Assembly (NCBI GenBank): GCA_014237955.1
Contig: JABABY010000129.1
Span: forward strand, 1-5,945
Length of the DNA stretch: 5,945 nucleotides
Source: Planctomycetota bacterium
GTDB lineage: Bacteria > Planctomycetota > Planctomycetia > Pirellulales > UBA7805
Direction: 5' to 3'
Below are positions 1 through 5,945 of this stretch, piece by piece. Position 1 is the stretch's first letter. Every line of letters starts with the position of its first letter. Made by a program: the position numbers and the translations under genes. A model generated the notes under the pieces. That model was given only the letters and a program-made list of their open reading frames with translations. It did no database searches and was not told where the DNA came from.

Positions 1-90
1 CGAGGGACCGGGCTCCTGGATGTTTTTAGCGATTTCAGACTGACGAGAATCGGTTTCGACGTTTGGGAAGACCGCCAAGACCTTAATCAT
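1..90 (-). CDS. Start of an unidentified protein, 3' end beyond the window
   Basis: I do not recognise this gene. Reading leftwards from the ATG at 90-88, thirty codons run open to the window edge. The protein begins MIKVLAVFPN, a short hydrophobic strand typical of the first beta strand of an alpha/beta fold, followed by a polar segment (roughly residues 11-30) with balanced charged residues. That composition looks like a real protein, unlike the Arg/Cys/Trp-rich frames around it. Two more in-frame ATGs lie upstream at 120-118 and 153-151, before a stop at 165-163. I chose 90 because the fold-like sequence starts there. None of the three has a well-spaced Shine-Dalgarno; the GGAG before the 153 start lies only two bases from it. 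The gene would be divergent from metH. The codon-aligned opposite strand is also open (1-216), so coding status is not certain. Confidence 0.4.
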   Translation of the reverse strand, partial: MIKVLAVFPNVETDSRQSEIAKNIQEPGPS

Positions 91-120
91 TGCGGCCGAC
101 CGTGGCAGGTGCTTTTTCAT

Positions 121-450
121 CTCTGGGGCGAGGGTGTTGCAATGGCGACTCATATCTCCATATTATCGGGTAGCCGTCCTCGCGATCTTGAGCCTTGCAA
201 CGAAACGGATAAATAAAGCAATATGCCAGACCGCTCTTTTGGGGCATTTTCGACGGTTCAGGCTGCTGTGCGTTGAGATCATCAGTCAAAGTACTGCTTG
301 GCGGCGATACGCGCTAGGAAGATTGGTCGCTGTTTGTTATCGTCACGCGTCGAGGAGAGGCGTTTGTCGCGTAGGTGGCAAGCGTATTTTATGTTTGCTT
401 TTTACGGCCTGTTCGCCCGAGTCGATCGGATGATCAGCTAATATTATACG
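121..450. other. Non-coding spacer between divergent genes
   Basis: This stretch lies between the start of the unidentified minus-strand gene and metH and should hold the promoters of both. I looked for a cobalamin, SAM or SAH riboswitch, since these often control methionine genes, and saw none of their conserved boxes. No tRNA or other RNA gene was recognised. A short inverted repeat, ACGCG at 345-349 with CGCGT at 368-372, encloses an 18-base loop; it has no T-run and no clear role. Long open frames cross the spacer on both strands, but their translations are rich in Arg and Cys and resemble no protein I know. Confidence 0.6.
385..448 (+). promoter_or_regulatory. Possible metH promoter elements (weak)
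   Basis: Two AT-rich candidates for a -10 element precede metH. TATTTT at 385-390 has a poor -35 match, TTTGTC at 363-368, 16 bases upstream; it would give a leader of about 50 bases. TATTAT at 442-447, inside the AT block TAATATTATA (439-448), has no believable -35. If used, it would start transcription at or just after the metH ATG at 451, giving a leaderless message. Both are pattern matches to the general bacterial consensus only; the sigma factor preference of this organism is unknown. Confidence 0.2.
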
Positions 451-3400
451 ATGCAGCACAATCACCGATTCGACCTAGAAGACCTTCTCTCCCAGCGCAT
501 CCTGGTGCTCGATGGGGCGATGGGATCGATGATTTTCGGACTCGGTCTTGAGGAACGTGAGGTCCGAGGAGATCGATTTGCTGACCATCACAAAGAGTTG
601 AAAAATTGCACCGATGTCTTCAGCCTCACGAGGCCGAAGGAGATTATCGAAATTCATCGACAGTATCTCGCTGCTGGTGCCGACATCATCGAGACCAACA
701 CATTCAATGCCAGTCCCGTCGGACTGGCCGATTTTGATTTTGCGCCTGAGGTGGTTCGTGAGATCAATCTGGCTGCAGTCGCCAATGCGCGGCGGGCGGC
801 AGACGAATTTTCTGAGAAGACCCCAGACAAGCCGCGGTTCGTTGCCGGCTCGATCGGACCGACCTCGCAGCAGACAGCCATTTCCACCAAGGTGGAGGAT
901 CCGGCCTATCGCGGCATCACGTTCGAGGAGATGGAAGCCTCCTACTATGTGCAGGTTGCAGCATTGGTCGAAGGAGGGGTCGATGTGCTATTTCCTGAGA
1001 CTGTGATCGACACACTCAACTTAAAGTCGTGCCTGTTTGCCATCAGTCGATTTTTCGAGGAGTCGGGCCAATCGGTTCCGGTGATGGTTTCCGGCACCTT
1101 TGATCCATCGGGCGCGACGTTTGTCTCGGGGCAACTCATCGAAGCATTTTGGAATTCGATTTCGCACTTTTCCTTGCTGAGCGTTGGGATGAATTGCGCG
1201 CTCGGGCCGGATGTGATGCGGCCGCATATTGAGGAGCTCTCCAAGCTTGCCACCTCGTTTATCAGTTGCCATCCCAATGCAGGCACTCCGAATGAGATGG
1301 GCGAATTTGATCTCCAGCCAGGCAGCATGGCCAAGACAATCGGCGAATGGGTCGAGGCGGGGTGGTTGAATATCGTGGGTGGCTGTTGTGGCACCACGCC
1401 GGAGCATATTGCGGCGATTTCGGATGCGGTTGCCGGAGTGCCCCCGCACAAGAAAAACAAGATCAAGCCGTTGACACGTCTTTCCGGATCCAAGCCATTG
1501 GCCCTGCGGGAAGATGCTAATTTCCTCATGATTGGCGAACGCACCAATGTGACCGGTTCGCGAAAATTTGCCCGGCTGATTCGTGAAGAGCAGTTCGAGG
1601 AGGCGGTCGAGATTGCCCGCAACCAAGTCGAGGGAGGTGCCGCAGTCATCGATATAAATATGGACGATGCCCTTCTCGACGGCGAAGCGGCAATGACCAG
1701 ATTTCTCAGGCTAATTGCGGGTGAATCGGATATCAGCGCGGTGCCGGTAATGATCGACAGTTCTAAGTGGTCGGTGATTGAGGCAGGCCTGCGGGCTGTG
1801 CAAGGCAAAGGCATTGTGAACTCCATCAGCCTTAAGGAGGGTGAGGCGGAATTTATTGCCAAGGCAAAGTTGATTCGCCGATACGGTGCGGCATCGGTGG
1901 TGATGGCTTTTGATGAGCAGGGTCAAGCGGTCGAAGTGGATGACAAAGTGCGGATCTCCCAGCGAGCATATGATATTCTCACGCAACAGGTCGATTTTCC
2001 GCCCGAAGACATTATCTTCGACCCTAATATTCTCACGGTCGCCACGGGTATGGAAGAACACAACAACTACGCTGTCAATTTCTTTGAGGCGACCCGTCAA
2101 CTTAAGCAGCAGTGTCCTGGCGCTAAGGTTTCAGGTGGTGTAAGCAATGTGAGTTTCAGTTTTCGTGGAAACGATGTCGTTCGCGAGGCGATTAATGCCG
2201 CATTCCTTTACCATGCCATCCGGGCGGGTCTCGATATGGGGATTGTGAATGCGGGGCAACTTGAAATTTATGAGGAGATTCCCAAAGACCTCTTGGGATA
2301 CGTAGAAGATGTGTTGCTCAATCGCCGTTCCGATGCGACCGATCGCCTGTTGGAATTTTCGGAGACCGTCAAGGTTGGGAATAAAAAACAACGCACTGAG
2401 AATTTGGCCTGGCGTGACGCGGTGGTGGAAGAGCGGCTCAAGTACGCGCTGGTTAAAGGGATCGATAAGTTTGTGGTGGAGGATACGGAAGAAGCACGGC
2501 AAAAATATGATAGATGCCTGCAGATCATCGAAGGGCCGATGATGGATGGTATGGGGGTCGTGGGCGACCTGTTTGGCTCTGGCAAAATGTTCCTTCCTCA
2601 GGTTGTCAAATCAGCCCGTGTGATGAAAAAGGCGGTGGGTTATCTCATGCCGTTCATGGATGAGGAGAAGAAGGCCGCCGGACTGGAACAGGACCAGTCT
2701 CGTGGAAAAATTTTGCTTGCGACGGTCAAAGGTGATGTGCATGACATCGGCAAAAATATAGTTGGTGTTGTATTGGCCTGTAATAATTACGAAATCATCG
2801 ATTTGGGGGTGATGGTCCCCTGTGAAAAGATTTTGGAAGAAGCCAAAACGCGCCACGTCAATATCATTGGGCTCTCGGGTCTCATCACGCCGAGTCTGGA
2901 TGAGATGGTTTATGTTGCCAAAGAGATGAAGCGGCTCGGTTTTGAGACTCCCCTATTGATTGGTGGTGCTACCACAAGCGATAAGCATACAGCTGTAAAA
3001 ATTGTTCCGCATTATGACTCCGGCGTAGTGCATGTGCTGGATGCATCGCGGAGTGTGGGCATTGTCGAGCAATTAATTAATGACGAGACTCGCGATGATT
3101 ATCTCAAGGCGTATCGTGAAGTACAGACAGCGACTGCCAAACGTTATCGGCAGCGGGAGGTAAAACTGGTGCCCTACGAGGAGGCATTGGCTCGCCGATT
3201 GCCCATCCATTGGTCGGCAGGCGATATTGCGGTGCCTTCGTTTGCCGGAGTGCGAGCGATCAAAAAGATCCCACTTGCTGAAATCCGACCTTACATTGAT
3301 TGGTCGCCATTTTTTATGACCTGGGAGCTAAAAGGAAAGTATCCGAAGATTTTTGAGGACGATCAGGTGGGATCGGAAGCTCAGAAACTCTTTGACGATG

Positions 3401-4146
3401 CCATACAGCTACTCGATCGGATTGTTGATGCGCAACTGTTGGAAGCGAATGCCTGTTATGGATTCTGGCCGGCAGGAAGCGAGGGGGATGACATTGTGCT
3501 CTTCACAGACGAGACCCGCGCAGAAGAGTTGGCGCGTTTTTCGATGCTCCGGCAGCAGTGGGAACGGAAGGGGCAGAAGCATTTTCGTTCGCTAGCCGAT
3601 TATATTGCGCCGGTCGATTCAGACTGCAACGACTACCTTGGGGGTTTTGTGGTCACGGCAGGCATCGGCTGCGATGCACTTTGTGCTGAATTTGATGCGC
3701 AGCATGACGATTACAATTCAATCATGGCAAAGGCACTTGCCGATCGGCTTGCCGAAGCGTTGGCGGAAAAAATGCACCAGGAGGTTCGTCTCGAATGGGG
3801 CTTTGGTGGCCAAGAAAAACTCAGTAATGAAGAGTTGATTCAGGAAAAGTATCGTGGCATCCGTCCGGCACCTGGCTATCCTGCCTGCCCGGACCATACG
3901 GAAAAGAAGACGCTCTTTGATCTTTTAGATGCCGGACATGCAGCCGGAGTGCAGCTGACGGAAAATTTTGCCATGATGCCTGCCGCAAGTGTAAGCGGGC
4001 TCTACTTTGCCCATCCGGAAGCTCGCTATTTTGCGGTGGATCGCATTTCTCATGACCAAGTGTTGGCGTACGCGCGTCGCAAAGACGTGGCTCTCTCAGA
4101 GGCAGAACGCTGGTTATCGCCAAATCTCGGATATGAACCGGAATGA
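451..4146 (+). CDS. metH: Cobalamin-dependent methionine synthase (5-methyltetrahydrofolate-homocysteine methyltransferase)
   Basis: MetH moves the methyl group of 5-methyltetrahydrofolate to homocysteine through enzyme-bound cobalamin, making methionine and tetrahydrofolate in the cytoplasm. The 1231 residues match the family's usual length (E. coli about 1227), and all modules are present in order. The homocysteine domain (about 10-335) has DGAMG at 21-25 and zinc ligands Cys249, Cys312 and Cys313. The folate domain (about 355-650) has IGERTNVTGSRKF at 361-373, DINMDDALLDG at 401-411 and DSSKW at 436-440. A helical cap (about 655-740) has GDLFGSGKMFLPQVV from 705. The B12 domain (about 750-895) has DVHDIGKN at 762-769, with His764 the expected cobalt ligand, and GLSGLITPSLDEM from 807. 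The reactivation domain (about 905-1231) has Asp950 before WSPFFMTW, and RPAPGYPACP from 1138, which binds S-adenosylmethionine. The start at 451 is secure: an in-frame TAA lies at 439-441 and conserved sequence begins soon after (RILVLDG at 16-22). No Shine-Dalgarno is visible. No frameshift or missing active residue was found. Confidence 0.98.
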   Translation: MQHNHRFDLEDLLSQRILVLDGAMGSMIFGLGLEEREVRGDRFADHHKELKNCTDVFSLTRPKEIIEIHRQYLAAGADIIETNTFNASPVGLADFDFAPEVVREINLAAVANARRAADEFSEKTPDKPRFVAGSIGPTSQQTAISTKVEDPAYRGITFEEMEASYYVQVAALVEGGVDVLFPETVIDTLNLKSCLFAISRFFEESGQSVPVMVSGTFDPSGATFVSGQLIEAFWNSISHFSLLSVGMNCALGPDVMRPHIEELSKLATSFISCHPNAGTPNEMGEFDLQPGSMAKTIGEWVEAGWLNIVGGCCGTTPEHIAAISDAVAGVPPHKKNKIKPLTRLSGSKPLALREDANFLMIGERTNVTGSRKFARLIREEQFEEAVEIARNQVEGGAAVIDINMDDALLDGEAAMTRFLRLIAGESDISAVPVMIDSSKWSVIEAGLRAVQGKGIVNSISLKEGEAEFIAKAKLIRRYGAASVVMAFDEQGQAVEVDDKVRISQRAYDILTQQVDFPPEDIIFDPNILTVATGMEEHNNYAVNFFEATRQLKQQCPGAKVSGGVSNVSFSFRGNDVVREAINAAFLYHAIRAGLDMGIVNAGQLEIYEEIPKDLLGYVEDVLLNRRSDATDRLLEFSETVKVGNKKQRTENLAWRDAVVEERLKYALVKGIDKFVVEDTEEARQKYDRCLQIIEGPMMDGMGVVGDLFGSGKMFLPQVVKSARVMKKAVGYLMPFMDEEKKAAGLEQDQSRGKILLATVKGDVHDIGKNIVGVVLACNNYEIIDLGVMVPCEKILEEAKTRHVNIIGLSGLITPSLDEMVYVAKEMKRLGFETPLLIGGATTSDKHTAVKIVPHYDSGVVHVLDASRSVGIVEQLINDETRDDYLKAYREVQTATAKRYRQREVKLVPYEEALARRLPIHWSAGDIAVPSFAGVRAIKKIPLAEIRPYIDWSPFFMTWELKGKYPKIFEDDQVGSEAQKLFDDAIQLLDRIVDAQLLEANACYGFWPAGSEGDDIVLFTDETRAEELARFSMLRQQWERKGQKHFRSLADYIAPVDSDCNDYLGGFVVTAGIGCDALCAEFDAQHDDYNSIMAKALADRLAEALAEKMHQEVRLEWGFGGQEKLSNEELIQEKYRGIRPAPGYPACPDHTEKKTLFDLLDAGHAAGVQLTENFAMMPAASVSGLYFAHPEARYFAVDRISHDQVLAYARRKDVALSEAERWLSPNLGYEPE

Positions 4147-4150
4147 TTTC

Positions 4151-4187
4151 GGGACGTTGCCCTTCATTCACTTTGGTCCCTTTTTTT
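4151..4187 (+). terminator. Possible metH intrinsic terminator
   Basis: GGGAC at 4151-4155 can pair with GTCCC at 4176-4180, and seven T bases follow directly at 4181-4187. The stem is only five pairs and the loop is 20 bases, so this is a weak hairpin. An alternative stem, GAATGA at 4141-4146 with TCATTC at 4164-4169, encloses a small GGG/CCC stem and overlaps both stop codons. The T-run lies inside the last codons of the converging permease gene, where it encodes two lysines. The position just past the metH stop is right for a terminator, but folding energy was not computed. Confidence 0.35.
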
Positions 4188-5471
4188 GCCCGGTGGTATC
4201 GTCTCGCCGTGGGGGTCGACGCGCGGATGTCCGAGGTTGCGGTCGACTTCGTCCACAAGCTCATGGACATGTTCGAGTTGCTCTGCTTGTTCATGAACAT
4301 CCGCTACTGCCATGCCAGCCCGTTCCGTGAGATACGATTCCCAGAGGCGGTGGGACCGGACCATCTCCAACGCTCGTATGCGGCCGGAGGCGGTGAGTTG
4401 GAGTTCATTATCGCTGTTGCGATGGAGGAGGGCTTTCTTTTTCAGGTGGGCGACAATAGCGTGCAGGCGACGCAGGGAGATCCGCGTTACGTTGGTGACA
4501 AGGCGTAGGTTGCACCATTCTATTCCTTCGTGGGTGTTGCGGTAGACCGTCTTCAGCACATCTTCGCACTCCACATTCCATTGCATTTTATGTCGCCGGT
4601 ACATTTTGATCACGATTCCCTGACTTGGGCTCAGGAGGAGTACGACACCAAAGATCGCGGTAGCAAACACGACCATAGTGGCACCACTAGGCCAGTTGGT
4701 CACAAAGGAAAGGGTCATGCCGGCGACGGCTGAAATCCCCCCAAACGCTCCGGCGAGTATCATCATTCTGCTTAGGCGATTGGTCAGTAGATACGCGGCC
4801 GAAGCGGGTGTGATCACAAGGGCAACGACGAGAATGACTCCAGTTGTTTTAATCCCGGCAACAACCGTTGCGGATAACATTCCCATGAGCAGGTAGTGGA
4901 GTGTCATTACGGGGACGCCCATTGCCGCTGCCACCACCGGATCGAAGCTGGCGAGTTTGAACGGGTGATAAAGAGCCGTGGTCAGTGCCAGCACAACGGG
5001 GCAGATAACCACCATCAGTAGCAGGTCGGTTGCACTGACGGCAAGTGGATCGCCGAATAAGAAGCATTTTAGATCAAAGTGCAGCCCCCGTGGCAACGCA
5101 CTTACCAGGATGATGCCAATTGCAAAGAGTGACGTAAAGACAATTCCAATCGAAGAATCTTCTTTAGTGCGGCTAGCACGACTTATCAAATTGATCAGCA
5201 CGGCGGTGACTAGGCCCGCCAGGAGCGCTCCTGACAAAAGCCCAAAAATACCGGTATTGTTTGTGATGAGAAAAGCAATGACGACGCCAGGTAATACGGC
5301 ATGACTCAGTGCGTCACCGATCAATGCCATCCGGCGTAGCACGACATAGCAGCCCAGGACACCACAGGTCACGCCAACCAGCATGCTGCAAAGCGTCTCC
5401 TGCCACCACCGTTCACTGAAGGGTCGCAGGAGCCAGTGTTGGAAGTCGATTTGTGAGAATATGTCTGGCAT
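4164..5471 (-). CDS. Metal ABC transporter permease fused to a DtxR/MntR-type repressor domain (YtgCR-like)
   Basis: The N-terminal part (about residues 25-290) is a permease of the ABC-3 family (ZnuB, MntC and TroC relatives) that would carry Mn, Fe or Zn through the inner membrane. About eight or nine hydrophobic segments can be seen, with the family motifs GDALSHAVLPG at 52-62, EDSSIGIVFTSLFA at 104-117 and VALVITPASAAYLL at 216-229. After a basic linker (about 285-297) comes a winged-helix domain (about 300-365) and then a DtxR-type dimerisation and metal-binding domain (about 366-426) ending in LGHPRVDPHGETIP. His374, Glu378, His393, Glu400 and His401 align by eye with DtxR His79, Glu83, His98, Glu105 and His106; Glu397 fills the DtxR Cys102 position, as Glu99 does in MntR. 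The C-terminal SH3-like domain of DtxR is absent. At 435 residues it is far longer than a plain permease of under 300. The ATG at 5471 follows the ATPase stop by 6 bases; GAAG about nine bases upstream is a weak ribosome site. The closest known architecture is chlamydial YtgC/YtgR. Exact metal unknown. Confidence 0.93.
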   Translation of the reverse strand: MPDIFSQIDFQHWLLRPFSERWWQETLCSMLVGVTCGVLGCYVVLRRMALIGDALSHAVLPGVVIAFLITNNTGIFGLLSGALLAGLVTAVLINLISRASRTKEDSSIGIVFTSLFAIGIILVSALPRGLHFDLKCFLFGDPLAVSATDLLLMVVICPVVLALTTALYHPFKLASFDPVVAAAMGVPVMTLHYLLMGMLSATVVAGIKTTGVILVVALVITPASAAYLLTNRLSRMMILAGAFGGISAVAGMTLSFVTNWPSGATMVVFATAIFGVVLLLSPSQGIVIKMYRRHKMQWNVECEDVLKTVYRNTHEGIEWCNLRLVTNVTRISLRRLHAIVAHLKKKALLHRNSDNELQLTASGRIRALEMVRSHRLWESYLTERAGMAVADVHEQAEQLEHVHELVDEVDRNLGHPRVDPHGETIPPGKKRDQSE

Positions 5472-5477
5472 CGTCGC

Positions 5478-5945
5478 TCACTTCATCTTTGTAAGAGCTG
5501 CTTCAGCCTGGTCAAGGAGTGCAAGCCGGCCACCATAGGTTTGGCGGAGATTGTTTTCGGTAGCGGTTTGTTCGGGTGGGCCGATTGCGATGATCCGCCG
5601 GTTGAGTAGCATGACTTGATGCAAGCGATTTAAAATCGATAAATCGTGGCTTACCAGAAGCAGGGTTTTTCCGGCAGCGGTGAGTTTGTCAATCAGCGAA
5701 AAAATAATTTCCTCTGTGGCAACATCGACCCCTGTCAGTGGTTCGTCGAGAAGGAGGATGTCTGCTTCTTGACAGAGTGCACGGGCCAGGAATACGCGTT
5801 GCTGCTGTCCGCCAGATAGTTGCCGGATATGGCGGTCTTTAAAATCGCTCATGCCGAGTTGGGCGAGTGCCTGTTCGGCTGCAAGACGATCTGTTTCGGT
5901 CGGCCAGCGAAGCAGTCGCCAGAGCCGACTCTTGCTGCGGCCGTA
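5478..5945 (-). CDS. Metal ABC transporter ATP-binding protein, C-terminal part (5' end beyond the window)
   Basis: This is the cytoplasmic ATPase that powers the importer whose permease follows it. The visible 155 residues run open to the right edge, so the ATG at 5852-5850 is an internal methionine, not the start. From the edge, the visible residues begin YGRSKSRLWRLLRWP, the loop that in the MntB/ZnuC-like group follows the Q-loop. Then come the ABC signature LSGGQQQR (visible residues 43-50), Walker B ILLLDEP (63-69), a D-loop TGVD (71-74) and the switch histidine in LLVSHD (96-101). Walker A and the Q-loop lie outside the window. The C-terminus ends EAALTKMK and the stop is 6 bases before the permease start, which indicates one operon and possibly coupled translation. 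The subfamily (Mn/Fe/Zn importer) follows from the motifs and from the ABC-3 permease neighbour. The substrate-binding protein is not in the window. Confidence 0.95.
   Translation of the reverse strand, partial: YGRSKSRLWRLLRWPTETDRLAAEQALAQLGMSDFKDRHIRQLSGGQQQRVFLARALCQEADILLLDEPLTGVDVATEEIIFSLIDKLTAAGKTLLLVSHDLSILNRLHQVMLLNRRIIAIGPPEQTATENNLRQTYGGRLALLDQAEAALTKMK

Noticed and set aside
1..216. Plus-strand frame open from the left edge to a TAA at 214-216, a possible gene end
   Set aside because: It is codon-aligned antisense to the minus-strand frame at 1-90, and its Trp/His/Cys-rich translation looks like a shadow. It was not fully excluded, since neither frame is recognised.
83..289. Open frame of 68 codons on the minus strand
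   Set aside because: It overlaps, in another frame, the better-looking start of the left-edge gene; its Pro/Arg-rich sequence is not protein-like.
134..433. Open frame of 99 codons on the plus strand starting with GTG, before metH
   Set aside because: The translation is rich in Arg, Cys and Leu, resembles no family I know, has no ribosome site, and fills the spacer where promoters are expected. It is most likely a chance open frame.
300..450. Possible cobalamin, SAM or SAH riboswitch before metH
   Set aside because: The conserved boxes of these classes were not found. GAGGAG at 351-356 resembles part of the SAH element, but the surrounding pairing and the partner segment are missing.
945..1862. 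Open frame of 305 codons antisense to metH
   Set aside because: metH is conserved along this whole stretch, including the zinc cysteines and folate motifs. The antisense frame is Ser/Pro/Arg-rich with no recognisable domain.
451..5471. A functional metal-sensing unit joining metH to the transporter
   Set aside because: The two units converge and share no promoter. MetH's need for zinc is not enough to argue for a link.
5478..5852. Taking the ATG at 5852 as the start of the ATPase
   Set aside because: The frame stays open for 31 more codons to the window edge, and those codons encode sequence typical of the family. The gene is truncated by the window, not short.

Overview
The window holds one complete cobalamin-dependent methionine synthase gene (metH, plus strand, 451-4146). 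Facing it tail to tail is the end of a metal-ion ABC transporter operon on the minus strand: the C-terminal part of the ATPase (5478 to the right edge) and a complete permease that carries a DtxR/MntR-type metal-responsive repressor domain at its C-terminus (4164-5471). A short partial reading frame of unknown function begins near the left edge on the minus strand, divergent from metH.

Organism: this is a bacterium with slightly more than half G+C by eye and weak or absent Shine-Dalgarno sequences. The most telling marker is the permease-repressor fusion, an architecture best known from the chlamydial YtgC/YtgR protein. I associate similar long permeases with planctomycetes. A member of the Planctomycetes-Verrucomicrobia-Chlamydiae group, probably a free-living planctomycete, is the best guess. 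This is inference from domain architecture, not from a marker-gene comparison.

Layout: 1-90 (possibly to 120 or 153), start of an unidentified minus-strand gene; about 121-450, non-coding spacer with no recognisable riboswitch or RNA gene and an AT-rich block directly before the metH start; 451-4146, metH; 4147-4163, a 17-base gap between converging genes, with a terminator-like stem and T-run running into the 3' end of the neighbour; 4164-5471, permease-repressor fusion; 5472-5477, 6-base gap; 5478-5945, ATPase, cut by the right edge.

How they work together: the ATPase and the permease are co-transcribed components of one importer for Mn, Fe or Zn. The fused regulatory domain suggests that the operon encodes its own metal sensor. 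MetH remakes methionine and tetrahydrofolate and needs zinc and B12. Its convergent placement gives no sign that it is co-regulated with the transporter.
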